Shown here: piece after piece, positions 38,213 through 46,552 of the stretch | How the letters are laid out: every line of letters starts with the position of its first letter | Numbering within the stretch: the stretch's first letter is position 1 | Origin: JAPOKJ01 sp031421635 | Lineage (GTDB): Bacteria > Pseudomonadota > Gammaproteobacteria > Burkholderiales > Burkholderiaceae_E | Assembly: GCA_031421635.1 (NCBI GenBank) | Contig: JANOPA010000001.1 | Location: forward strand, 53,320-117,319 | Length of the DNA stretch: 64,000 nt | Reading direction: 5' to 3' | Position numbers and translations under genes: made by a program | Notes under the pieces: generated by a model | What the model saw: the letters and a program-made list of their open reading frames with translations, nothing else | Told to the model about the DNA's origin: nothing | Databases searched by the model: none

Positions 38213-38854
38213 CTATAGCTTTGGTATTCGTATTCTGCTAATCATCAAAGAACCCGATAGCGCGAAGATCAGAACCAAGGGGTGGAGTTTAAAGTTCATG
38301 AACGTGATTTCACCGAGCCACAAATGTTCTCGCAAAGCTCCAGACCAAGCCGCATAAGCCATCATTATGACTAAGAGTACTGAGGTGGGTATGGGCGTTC
38401 CTTCAAAATACTTTACCTTGTTTGTCCCTTCCGAAAGCGACTCTGCCGTAACGTTGTAGCGGGCGAGTCTGGACACACCGCAGGCCACGAAATAAGCCAA
38501 AACGATCCGATCATAAAGCCCTTGCATGCCACAGGCGTAAGCGATTATCGCGGGCGCGACGCCAAAGGAAATGACGTCGGCAAGTGAATCGAGCTCTCTG
38601 CCCAAAGCCGAAGAGGTGGTACGCCATCTAGCGATACGGCCATCCAAAACGTCAAAGACTAAGGCCGCAAGAACCAACAGGCAAGCAAAGTAAACGTGCC
38701 TGACGTCTGCGGTTTCTATATAGCTGATGGTTGAAAACAATGCGCCTACACCGCAAACGGCATTGGCGAGCGTAAACCAATCCGCTAGGTGAAATTCCCG
38801 AATCATTGAGAATGACTTTGGCGCGACCTTCGCGGAGGACTGTGGCTCTATCAT
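38213..38854 (-). CDS. pssA: CDP-diacylglycerol--serine O-phosphatidyltransferase
   Basis: This enzyme makes phosphatidylserine, the precursor of phosphatidylethanolamine, from CDP-diacylglycerol and L-serine at the inner membrane. The 213-residue protein has about six to eight hydrophobic helices. It carries the CDP-alcohol phosphotransferase signature D-G-x2-A-R-x8-G-x3-D-x3-D, visible as DGRIARW...GRELDSLAD near residues 75-100. The opening DWFTLANAVCGVGALFS matches bacterial type II PssA. Another CDP-alcohol transferase is possible but less likely. The Ser/Asp segment LADVISFGVAPAI is characteristic of the PssA subfamily. Confidence 0.85.
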   Translation of the reverse strand: MIEPQSSAKVAPKSFSMIREFHLADWFTLANAVCGVGALFSTISYIETADVRHVYFACLLVLAALVFDVLDGRIARWRTTSSALGRELDSLADVISFGVAPAIIAYACGMQGLYDRIVLAYFVACGVSRLARYNVTAESLSEGTNKVKYFEGTPIPTSVLLVIMMAYAAWSGALREHLWLGEITFMNFKLHPLVLIFALSGSLMISRIRIPKL

Positions 38855-39103
38855 GATTGGCTGCTCTTCCTGACTAGCCGTTCAAATTGCTTTGCCGACG
38901 TTTTCAGAAACAAGAAAGCGCTCCTATTTGTCTTTCAGTTGTACTTGGCAAACCGGCGGCCTGACCTCTCGCTATGTTAAAGCCAATATTGAGTGTCGTA
39001 AAGAAAAAGCAAGAGGCGATACTCATTCCTGGGCTTGCGTCCGCTTGTCAGTGCGCCAACGAACAGAGCATCGGACTTGATGTTTCCAAATGGAAAGGTA
39101 AAA

Positions 39104-40441
39104 ATGCTAGCCATGGATCCGCAAGCGCCACAAGCCGTTCGCCGCGCATCTCTCCTGCGTCGGTGGGGACGTTTTATGAGCAGACGTGCGCTTCCTTGGG
39201 CCGCGTTTGCGCTTATTTGCGGAGCGCTTGCCTCGGTTTGGTGGTGGTCGCAACCGAATCGTCTGGTGGTTGCCGTGAGTCAAAATGAGTTTGACGAACC
39301 TAAGGTTGTACAAGCCTTGATTGATGTACTCGCCAAAGAACGCGCGGATGTGCGACTAACCTTGCTCATAACGCCTGGTCCTGAAGAGAGCGCTCAATCA
39401 CTAGATCGAGGTGATGCCGATCTTGCCGTTATTCGCTCTGATATTCCTGTGGCGAGCGGGGCTTCGAGCGTTATGGAGCTACGTCGATTTTTTCCGATGC
39501 TGGTAACCAAGCAAGGCAATCGCATTGAAAAGCTAGCTGATTTGCGTGGCAAACGTATCGGCATCGCGGCCGCGCCAAACCTTAATCGGGTGTTTGCGGC
39601 TCAGGTATTGTTGCACTGGGGGCTCAAGGAACAAGACTATAGCTTTGTTTTTCTGGCCCCTGGAGACCTTGTGAAAACGGTGAAAGCAGGGAAGATCGAT
39701 GCTCTTTTTGCCATCAACGCCTTTGGTAGTCGTCCTGCGGCCAGATCAATTGAAGCACTCCGCGGGGCCTGGGGACCGCAACTGATACTGATCCCTTTCG
39801 ACGATGTTTCTGCCCTTGCGGGAAAAATTCGGGGCATTGAGGCAGGGGAGGTGAGTAAGGGGTATTTGAGTGGAAACCCGGTCAAGCCTGACGAAGATCT
39901 TGATACCATTGCACTGACCAACCGTCTAATCGCAAGTGAGAAGGTCAGTGTTGCGGCGGCGGTGACCTTGACCAAGGCTCTGCTTGCTTTGCGCGATAAA
40001 AAGCAGATTGAGACACCGGAGCTCGTCTCTATTGTTACCCCCGCCCGTACCAATCCAACACTACCGGTCCATCCCGGGACGGTGCAACAGACGGACGGCA
40101 CCTACCAGGAGTTTTTGGACCGGTATACCAATCATTTCTATATTGCTTTAGCCATTCTTGGGGGGCTGGGTTCTTTGTTCACCACGCTCTTGGCCCATGA
40201 CAAGAGCTTGTCTCGAGACCGTTCGGTAAGCGATTTGCGAAAAGTACTCCTTCTAGGCGATTTAATCGCCCAAGACGAGGACAAATCGTCAGTTGCGCAG
40301 CGTTTGGATGAGGCCGACAAAATTCTTCAAGAAACTTTGCTGGCCTGTGCTGCGGGTGATGTTGAACACTCGGTTTTGACGTCTATGCATGTGGCCGTTA
40401 CACGCTGCCATCGTGCTGCCAACTTGAAGTTTCCGTCTTAG
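39104..40441 (+). CDS. TAXI-family TRAP transporter solute-binding subunit
   Basis: The 445-residue protein carries an N-terminal membrane anchor (ALPWAAFALICGALASVWWW). A periplasmic two-lobed receptor domain of the TAXI type follows (LLITPGPEESAQSLDRGDADLAVI; LADLRGKRIGIAAAP). A second transmembrane helix near residue 345 (FYIALAILGGLGSLFTTLLA) leads to a cytoplasmic tail of about 90 residues. The start ATG at 39104 has GGAAAGG upstream; the longer frame from 39035 has none. TAXI receptors usually feed a fused TRAP permease, but none is adjacent. The anchored form with a cytoplasmic tail could signal as well as bind. Confidence 0.85.
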   Translation: MLAMDPQAPQAVRRASLLRRWGRFMSRRALPWAAFALICGALASVWWWSQPNRLVVAVSQNEFDEPKVVQALIDVLAKERADVRLTLLITPGPEESAQSLDRGDADLAVIRSDIPVASGASSVMELRRFFPMLVTKQGNRIEKLADLRGKRIGIAAAPNLNRVFAAQVLLHWGLKEQDYSFVFLAPGDLVKTVKAGKIDALFAINAFGSRPAARSIEALRGAWGPQLILIPFDDVSALAGKIRGIEAGEVSKGYLSGNPVKPDEDLDTIALTNRLIASEKVSVAAAVTLTKALLALRDKKQIETPELVSIVTPARTNPTLPVHPGTVQQTDGTYQEFLDRYTNHFYIALAILGGLGSLFTTLLAHDKSLSRDRSVSDLRKVLLLGDLIAQDEDKSSVAQRLDEADKILQETLLACAAGDVEHSVLTSMHVAVTRCHRAANLKFPS

Positions 40442-40443
40442 CG

Positions 40444-40947
40444 CTACTGATTTTCGCTGGCTTCAGCCCGCCCCGCTAGCAGGCGGAGGGCCTTGTAGGT
40501 CATCACCTTGGTCCCACGTTGGTTGAACACTTCAATCTTGGAATCCACCACAGCCCGACCACTTCGAGAGGTAGGCTTGACGCCGGTAATTTCAACTGTG
40601 GCTCCAATGGTATCGCCAACGATCACGGGCGCATGGATCTTTTGCTCCAATTCGAGCATGGCTAAACCGGTCCCTTGGATCATCGATTGCAAGATGAAGC
40701 CTTCAATCAGACAATAGGTCATCGCGCCAGGGACTGGGCGACCTTGAATCGCACTACCCGCGAAGCCGTCTTCAATAAAGATCGCCTCAAGCATGCCGGT
40801 GGCATTGATGAAATTGACTAGGTCGGCTTCTGTGACTGTGCGGCGAAAGGTTCGCCAACGCTGTCCAACCGAAATGTCTTGCCAGACAAAGCCCTGACCA
40901 AGCTGGGCAAGCGTCGGGTCTAGATGGGGATGGTGCGCCGCGCTCAT
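40444..40947 (-). CDS. MaoC-like hotdog-fold protein without the usual hydratase dyad
   Basis: The 167-residue protein has the single hotdog layout of MaoC/FAS1-like dehydratases (FVWQDISVGQRWRTFRRTVT, GRPVPGAMTYCLIEGFI, PVIVGDTIGATVEITGVK). Where (R)-specific enoyl-CoA hydratases have Asp and His in G-D-x-N-P-x-H, this protein reads ATGMLEAIFIE, so the catalytic pair is absent. It may bind an acyl-CoA without hydrating it, or catalyse a different reaction such as thioester hydrolysis. It converges with the TAXI gene (2 bp between stops) and shares a strand with the citrate-synthase homologue upstream of it. Confidence 0.82.
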   Translation of the reverse strand: MSAAHHPHLDPTLAQLGQGFVWQDISVGQRWRTFRRTVTEADLVNFINATGMLEAIFIEDGFAGSAIQGRPVPGAMTYCLIEGFILQSMIQGTGLAMLELEQKIHAPVIVGDTIGATVEITGVKPTSRSGRAVVDSKIEVFNQRGTKVMTYKALRLLAGRAEASENQ

Positions 40948-41005
40948 GCGAACTCTCTGACTGTAGATTTGAGAAAGCCATTCTACTCACTCCAAAAAAA
41001 GCAGA

Positions 41006-42280
41006 TTAGCGAAACCGGACGATCCGCCGCTGCGCAGGGTCTCGATCCGTCGTCGCAAAAGCTTCGCCCGGAATCGGGCCCACATAGTCAGCACGAGGTC
41101 GAATCAGGTTGCCCTGCTTTTTTTGCTCGATAGCATGTGCGATCCAACCGACAACCCGTCCAATCGCAAAAAGTGCGAAGGCAGCGCCCAGGGGAAGAGC
41201 AAGGTGCCTACGCAACGCCACCAAGGCGAAATCTAGGCTGGGAAATAAGCCGCTAGCTGAATATACTTGCGCTTCCAGTCTTGCTTGCTGAGAATCCGCA
41301 GGCAAACAGGAAAGGATCGCTTTTGCCCTAGGGTCTCCAAGGGGATACAAGGGGTGCCCAAAGCCCAAACCCAATGGGGCCGGGCCGTCCTCGGGCTGCT
41401 CCAGAAATTCGAGAACTCGCGAGCGACTCGACATCGTTACTGAAGGTAGGGACATCCAACGCTCCCAGTGATCTTCAATGATTGCGGTAATGCCTCCATG
41501 CCGTGCACCTGTCAAAGCGGCCAGTCCGGCAATAACGCAGGCATCCAGCCTTGCTCCAGAGGATGCCACGCAACGGGTCGTAAAGCTGGAGACATTAAGT
41601 TCATGATCGGCGCACAAGACTAAGGCCCTTCGAATCAGCTCGCCCTGAGCTTGACTGAGCTTCCAAACTCTTTGCAACTGGAGGTGCATGGGCTGATGAG
41701 CTAGGGCGCTCGGACAGCTCAGAAGAGTCGTGGCCGCACGCATCAAGTGCAACAGTTGAGCGCCTTGCGGGGCAAGAGACTTGCTGGTTTGCGCGAAGGG
41801 ATACTCCTGAGTTACTAGCGACATGAAGGCATTTAAACTGCGCTGAGGGCTAGGATTCTCGCCTGAAAGCTTGAGCTTGCGAAGTTGCTCCACGCTGGGT
41901 TCACTGACTTGAAGTTGGAACAGTTCTTGAGCCTCGCAACACCAAAAGTTCGCCGCAACTTCCTCCAACGAGTCCGTCTCCGAGAGTGCGATTGCATTGC
42001 GCCCTTGGTAGTACAAGTGGCCGTCCTTAATGGTGGTCAGCGCCGACTGCAAGACCGGCAAACCCCAGTGCAGGCTTGCTTGAACAGCGCCCTTAGGGCT
42101 TCGCAGTGTCGCCTGGCGCTTCACCAACTTTTCAACATCGCTACGCCGATAACGTTTGTTGCGCGAACCCGCGGCACGCTCCGATTGAAGCAGGCCCCGA
42201 CTCACGTAGGCATACAAAGTCGGCAGCCTCACTTTCAATTGTCGGGCGGCTTCGCTGGCGCTCATCCATACTTCTGACAC
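41006..42280 (-). CDS. Citrate synthase homologue with N-terminal helix-turn-helix
   Basis: The 424-residue protein begins with an excisionase/MerR-like winged HTH (WMSASEAARQLKVRLPTLYAYVSRG...RYRRSDVEKLV, residues 5-55). Citrate-synthase large and small domains follow. All main active-site segments are recognisable: ADHELNVSSF with the first His, TGARHGG, GFGHPLYPLGDPRA with the second, and SLDFALV with the Asp. AIGRVVGWIAHAIEQ and LIRPRADY with the CoA/acid-binding Arg complete the set. Catalysis is therefore plausible, possibly citrate, 2-methylcitrate or another Claisen-type condensation. The fused HTH could make it a metabolite-responsive regulator. Neighbours handle CoA thioesters. Confidence 0.88.
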   Translation of the reverse strand: MSEVWMSASEAARQLKVRLPTLYAYVSRGLLQSERAAGSRNKRYRRSDVEKLVKRQATLRSPKGAVQASLHWGLPVLQSALTTIKDGHLYYQGRNAIALSETDSLEEVAANFWCCEAQELFQLQVSEPSVEQLRKLKLSGENPSPQRSLNAFMSLVTQEYPFAQTSKSLAPQGAQLLHLMRAATTLLSCPSALAHQPMHLQLQRVWKLSQAQGELIRRALVLCADHELNVSSFTTRCVASSGARLDACVIAGLAALTGARHGGITAIIEDHWERWMSLPSVTMSSRSRVLEFLEQPEDGPAPLGLGFGHPLYPLGDPRAKAILSCLPADSQQARLEAQVYSASGLFPSLDFALVALRRHLALPLGAAFALFAIGRVVGWIAHAIEQKKQGNLIRPRADYVGPIPGEAFATTDRDPAQRRIVRFR

Positions 42281-42463
42281 TTCAACTCTCCCTCATGAGA
42301 ACCGTCTGTGAATGCGCATCATATCCCCGCAAGTATTGATTAGGCCGATCAAGATTGACGGCAACTTTGGGCAAGGATTCAATGCCTTATTCATGGATGC
42401 CCAAGCTATCCAAATAAAACGCCCCCAAAGTCCGTGACCCCACAGACAGTGCCGCCAAATACT

Positions 42464-43891
42464 ATGAGCCTGAATCCTATGAACGCAAGACATACTCTCG
42501 AAAGTCTCTGGCAAGACACAGGGATGCCTGACGACGCATTGAACCATTTGACACTCACAGGAGTGGATCCGGTGATGCCCTCTTCTTTTGCCATCGGGAA
42601 TGCGGCGCAAAGCAGTATCGCGGCAGCAGCTCTGTCGGCTGCGCTGATCAGCCATCAGCGCGGCGGGCCTTTTCGCTCGGTGAGCGTCGACATGCGAGAA
42701 GCCGCTTTGGAGTGCACGGGCTTTTTCAGCCTGGACGGAATAACGCCGCAGGTCTGGGATCCCGTCGCCGGTTTGTATTCCTGCGGCCCCGAGGGGCAAG
42801 ACGGATGGGTGAGACTCCATACTAATTTTACCCATCATCGCGACGGTGTGTTGAAATTGCTTGGGCTACCCCAGGGCCCTGGGACGCCCAGAGAAGCGGT
42901 CGCGCAGGCACTCAGGACTTGGAATGCGTACGACTTTGAAGACGCTGGCGCCGAGGCCGGACTGGTGGTTGCCGCCGTGAGAAGCTTTGAGGAATGGGAT
43001 GCCCATCCGCACGCTCGCTTTGTACGCGCTCAACCGCTCGTACGAATTGAAAGGATAGCGGATGCCGATCCCTTGAAATGGCCGGATTTGCACAGCGCTG
43101 TCCCCGCCTCACAGAGCCGTCCCCTTGAAGGCCTTCGGGCGCTTGACTTGACGAGAATTCTCGCGGGTCCCGTTTGTGGTCGAACTCTGGCCCAGTACGG
43201 TGCGGATGTCATGCTGGTCAATTCGCCCAACCTGCCAAACATAGCCTCCATTGCCGATACTAGTCGCGGCAAACGCTCTGCGCACATCGATCTTCATGCG
43301 CCACAGGGGGTTGCAGCACTTCATCATCTTCTCCAAGACGCCCATGTATTTGTTCAAGGATATCGCCCCGGTGCGCTTGCTCGACTAGGCTTCGACCCAG
43401 TGAATGTGGCCCGCCATCGACCCGGTATCGTCTACGTTTCGCTGAGCGCCTATGGCAACGAAGGTCCCTGGTCTGATCGGCGCGGCTTTGATTCTTTGGT
43501 TCAAACTGCGACGGGTTTTAACCAGGCTGAAGCGCAGGGCGCCAGCGAAGCGCAACCGCGGGCCATGCCGGTGCAGATCCTTGACTACGCCACGGGCTTT
43601 TTGATGGCCTTTGGTGCGCAAGTGGCGCTTCGTCGACAGGCCTTGGAAGGAGGTAGTTGGCATGTGCAAGTTTCACTTGCCAGGACGGGGCTTTGGCTGC
43701 GTTCACTCGGACGGGTGAGTAACGGCCTGAGCGCAGCTAAACCAAATGTCGAGGGATATACCGAAACCAGCGACAGCGGCTTCGGCAAGCTAGTCGCCAT
43801 GCGCCATGCCGCGCGCTTTGCACAATGGCCGATCGGGTCGAGTGGACTCAGGGTATCGATGCCGCCAGGGTCTCACCCTTCTCAATGGTAA
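42464..43891 (+). CDS. Double-length CaiB/BaiF CoA-transferase-family protein
   Basis: The 475-residue product contains an N-terminal CaiB-like half (AIGNAAQSSIAAAALSAALI, VDMREAALEC; about residues 35-200). A second, more complete class III transferase part begins at LEGLRALDLTRILAGPVCGR near residue 225. It continues with GADVMLVNSP, RGKRSAHIDL and YGNEGPWSDRRGFDSL. The predicted catalytic Asp is in VQILDYATGFLMA. The product is longer than the single-domain homologues (about 400). The start is uncertain: ATG 42464 is used, ATG 42479 and GTG 42434 are alternatives. It is divergent from the HTH-citrate-synthase gene across about 180 bp. Confidence 0.85.
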   Translation: MSLNPMNARHTLESLWQDTGMPDDALNHLTLTGVDPVMPSSFAIGNAAQSSIAAAALSAALISHQRGGPFRSVSVDMREAALECTGFFSLDGITPQVWDPVAGLYSCGPEGQDGWVRLHTNFTHHRDGVLKLLGLPQGPGTPREAVAQALRTWNAYDFEDAGAEAGLVVAAVRSFEEWDAHPHARFVRAQPLVRIERIADADPLKWPDLHSAVPASQSRPLEGLRALDLTRILAGPVCGRTLAQYGADVMLVNSPNLPNIASIADTSRGKRSAHIDLHAPQGVAALHHLLQDAHVFVQGYRPGALARLGFDPVNVARHRPGIVYVSLSAYGNEGPWSDRRGFDSLVQTATGFNQAEAQGASEAQPRAMPVQILDYATGFLMAFGAQVALRRQALEGGSWHVQVSLARTGLWLRSLGRVSNGLSAAKPNVEGYTETSDSGFGKLVAMRHAARFAQWPIGSSGLRVSMPPGSHPSQW

Positions 43892-44076
43892 GCGAGAACA
43901 CTCGAAACCGCCTATCTTGATGAGTCGTGTCAGATCTACAAGAGACTGAAACGACCCTGATGCCAAATGGGCGAGTAATGTGATACTTCAACGCACAGAC
44001 TGAATGGTCGATGTGCGGCTTCCGCTCGCGGTCAAGTTTTTCACTCCTGTCATTTGCTCCTTGCAAGGATGCTGTC

Positions 44077-45285
44077 ATGGAATTTGATTTTTCTCTCGAA
44101 CAAAACGAGCTCAAGGAGCATGTACGTCGCTACCTTGTCGATCATTGCGATCGAAATGCGGTGCGTGCAATTTTGGACGGTCCGGAGTCCTACGACAAAT
44201 CACTTTGGAAAGGCCTGGGCGAGCTTGGCTATTTGGGTGCTTCGATCCCCGAAGAATACGGCGGCTTGGGCGTCGGCTATCTTGAGGCCTGTGTCATTGC
44301 CGAAGAATTGGGTCGCGCGCTGGCACCAGTGCCCTTCAGCTCCACCATCGCCCTGGCTGCAGAGTGTCTCTTGTTGGCTGGCAGCCCACAGCAAAAGCAA
44401 AAATATTTGCCCGCTCTTGCCACGGGAGACGCGATTGCAACGCTTGCGCTTGCCGAGGGCACTGGACTGGCAAGCCTGCAGTCCATCAAAGCGGTGGCGA
44501 CTCAAAAAGAAACAGGCTTTACGGTGACCGGAACTAAGGTGGCCGTTGCAGACGGAGATATTGCCGATTTTGTGATCGTGGCCGCTTCGGATGCTAGCGT
44601 GCCGACGCCATCTGTTCATGGCGTAAGTGGCCAGCAGCCTTCGACAATCTCCTTGTTCTTGGTCGATATGAACGGCTTGGGTGTGAACAAAAAGCCTATC
44701 GATACCATTGACCCGACGCGTAGTCACGCCAACTTGGAGTTCAAGGATGCCCGTGCTGAACGACTTGGCCCTGCAGGTGGCGGCGCATCGATTCTCGATC
44801 AGGTCTATGACCGCGCCGCCGTCTTGATTGCCTTCGAGCAACTGGGCGGCGCCGACCGAGCCCTGGAGATGGGCCGTGACTACGCGCTGGAGCGCTTCGC
44901 CTTTGGACGACCGATTGGGTCCTTGCAAGCGATCAAACACATGCTGGCCGATATGTATGTTTCCGCCACACTGGCGCGCTCCAACTGCTATTACGCAGCC
45001 TGGGCGCTTTCTACGGCGTCGCTTGAGCTTCCGATTGCTGCCGCCACAGCTAGAATCAGCGCCACGCAAGCCTTTCAGCACTGCTCGCGCAATAATATTC
45101 AGGTGCACGGCGGGATGGGCTTCACCTGGGAGTTCGACTGTCATTTGTACTATCGGCGCGCCAATCTCTTGGCACTTACGATTGGTTCACTATCAAGCTG
45201 GGAGGATCGACTGATCGAGCGCTTGAGACCGAGCACAGTACCCGCACCAAGCGCTGCCAAAAACACCTCGGAGGCGACAGCATGA
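44077..45285 (+). CDS. Acyl-CoA dehydrogenase, likely non-catalytic or alpha partner of a heteromer
   Basis: This is an FAD-binding acyl-CoA dehydrogenase of 402 residues. It has the N-terminal helical domain (EYGGLGVGYLEACVIAEELG), a beta domain, and a C-terminal helical bundle with HGGMGFTWEFDCHLYYRRA. I do not see an EGGTDEI-type catalytic-Glu loop, which its partner downstream does have. Start: ATG 44077 has AAGGAT 8 bases upstream; the longer frame from 44011 has no conserved sequence. The stop overlaps the next gene's ATG (45282-45285), so the two dehydrogenases are translationally coupled, as in heterotetrameric enzymes of side-chain degradation such as FadE28-FadE29. Confidence 0.9.
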   Translation: MEFDFSLEQNELKEHVRRYLVDHCDRNAVRAILDGPESYDKSLWKGLGELGYLGASIPEEYGGLGVGYLEACVIAEELGRALAPVPFSSTIALAAECLLLAGSPQQKQKYLPALATGDAIATLALAEGTGLASLQSIKAVATQKETGFTVTGTKVAVADGDIADFVIVAASDASVPTPSVHGVSGQQPSTISLFLVDMNGLGVNKKPIDTIDPTRSHANLEFKDARAERLGPAGGGASILDQVYDRAAVLIAFEQLGGADRALEMGRDYALERFAFGRPIGSLQAIKHMLADMYVSATLARSNCYYAAWALSTASLELPIAAATARISATQAFQHCSRNNIQVHGGMGFTWEFDCHLYYRRANLLALTIGSLSSWEDRLIERLRPSTVPAPSAAKNTSEATA

Positions 45286-46529
45286 ATTTCAACGACACAC
45301 CCAAAGAAGCCGAGTTCCGGTCCGAAGCGCGCACCTGGATTCAGGCTAATGCGCCTAAGCATCTACTTGAGCGTTTGAAATCCACCGGCCTGGGTCAACA
45401 AGCCTTGCCTGGTCATGAACAACTAGCGGCAGGCAAGGCTTGGCAGTTGCAGAAAAAGGAGGGGGGTTGGGCCTGCTTGCATTGGCCCAAGGAGTACGGC
45501 GGACGGGGAGCGACACCCATTCAGCGGGTCATATTTCAGCAGGAGGAAGGCGTGTACTCGAAGTTGTGCGCAGCCTTTGGCATTGGTCAGGGTATGTGCG
45601 CCCCCACGCTGATGAGCTTTGCCAGCGATCAACATAAACTACGTTATCTGCCGCCCTTAGCCTCGGGACAGGAGGTTTGGTGTCAGTTGTTTTCCGAGCC
45701 GGTTGCGGGCTCAGACCTGGCCGGGTTGCGTACTCGAGCCGAACGCGACGACGACGATTGGGTCATCAATGGCCAGAAGATTTGGACCAGTGGCGCGCAA
45801 TATTCCGACTTCGGAATTTTGCTCACCCGTACCGATCCTAACGTCGCCAAGCACGACGGATTGACGATGTTCTTCATCGACATGAAAAGCGCTGGCATTG
45901 AGGTGCGACCCATCAAGCAAGCCAGCGGTCAATCCCAGTTCAACGAAGTATATTTCACCGATTTAAGAGTGCCGGATGATCAGCGCTTGGGTGCGGTCGG
46001 CAATGGCTGGAAGGTTTCACTAACGACGTTGATGAATGAGCGTATGTCGATTGGAGGCAGCGTCTCAACTGGCTTCCCGGAGCTTCTCGAGTTTTGCGCC
46101 CAATTCGAAACCGACCAAGGACCGGCGATCAACAATCCCGCCGTGCGCTCCAAGCTCGCTCAATGGGCGGTACGGGCCAGCGGACTAAAATACACGAGCT
46201 ATCGCAGCATTTCAGCGCTCTCGAAAGGACAGATACCGGGCCCGGAAAACTCCATTGGCAAATTAGTAGCCGGCCAAATGGTTCAAGAGATCGCGATGTT
46301 TGCGCTCGACCTCCAGGGCCAGGCCGGTGTCGCGGTCGACACTCCGTTGGCGCAAGCAGGTGGGCGTTTCCAGGCGATGCTTCTGCGCTCTCCTGGTGTG
46401 CGTATTGAAGGTGGGACCGACGAAATTTTGCGAAACATCATCGGCGAAAGGGTGTTGGGCCTGCCGCCCGATCTGCGAGCCGACCGAGGCATGCCTTTCA
46501 ATAAGGTTCCGAGCGCTCGTTCTCGCTAA
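45282..46529 (+). CDS. Acyl-CoA dehydrogenase, catalytic partner
   Basis: The 415-residue acyl-CoA dehydrogenase has an FAD/acyl-binding beta domain (CQLFSEPVAGSDLAGLRTRAE; GQKIWTSGAQYSDF). Its C-terminal loop RIEGGTDEILRNIIGERVLGLP carries the expected catalytic Glu. Its opening FNDTPKEAEFRSEARTWIQ is typical of the FadE-like large family in betaproteobacteria. It overlaps the upstream dehydrogenase by 4 bp, so the pair probably assembles as an alpha2-beta2 enzyme. A branched or cyclic acyl-CoA is a reasonable but unproven substrate class. The gene converges with a Bug receptor gene 23 bp away. Confidence 0.93.
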   Translation: MNFNDTPKEAEFRSEARTWIQANAPKHLLERLKSTGLGQQALPGHEQLAAGKAWQLQKKEGGWACLHWPKEYGGRGATPIQRVIFQQEEGVYSKLCAAFGIGQGMCAPTLMSFASDQHKLRYLPPLASGQEVWCQLFSEPVAGSDLAGLRTRAERDDDDWVINGQKIWTSGAQYSDFGILLTRTDPNVAKHDGLTMFFIDMKSAGIEVRPIKQASGQSQFNEVYFTDLRVPDDQRLGAVGNGWKVSLTTLMNERMSIGGSVSTGFPELLEFCAQFETDQGPAINNPAVRSKLAQWAVRASGLKYTSYRSISALSKGQIPGPENSIGKLVAGQMVQEIAMFALDLQGQAGVAVDTPLAQAGGRFQAMLLRSPGVRIEGGTDEILRNIIGERVLGLPPDLRADRGMPFNKVPSARSR

Positions 46530-46552
46530 TTAGTCTTACGAAATTGGCACTT

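Noticed and set aside
42464..43891. Frameshifted fusion of two CoA-transferase genes
   Set aside because: The frame is continuous and both halves keep coding character, so it is more likely a genuine double-length protein.
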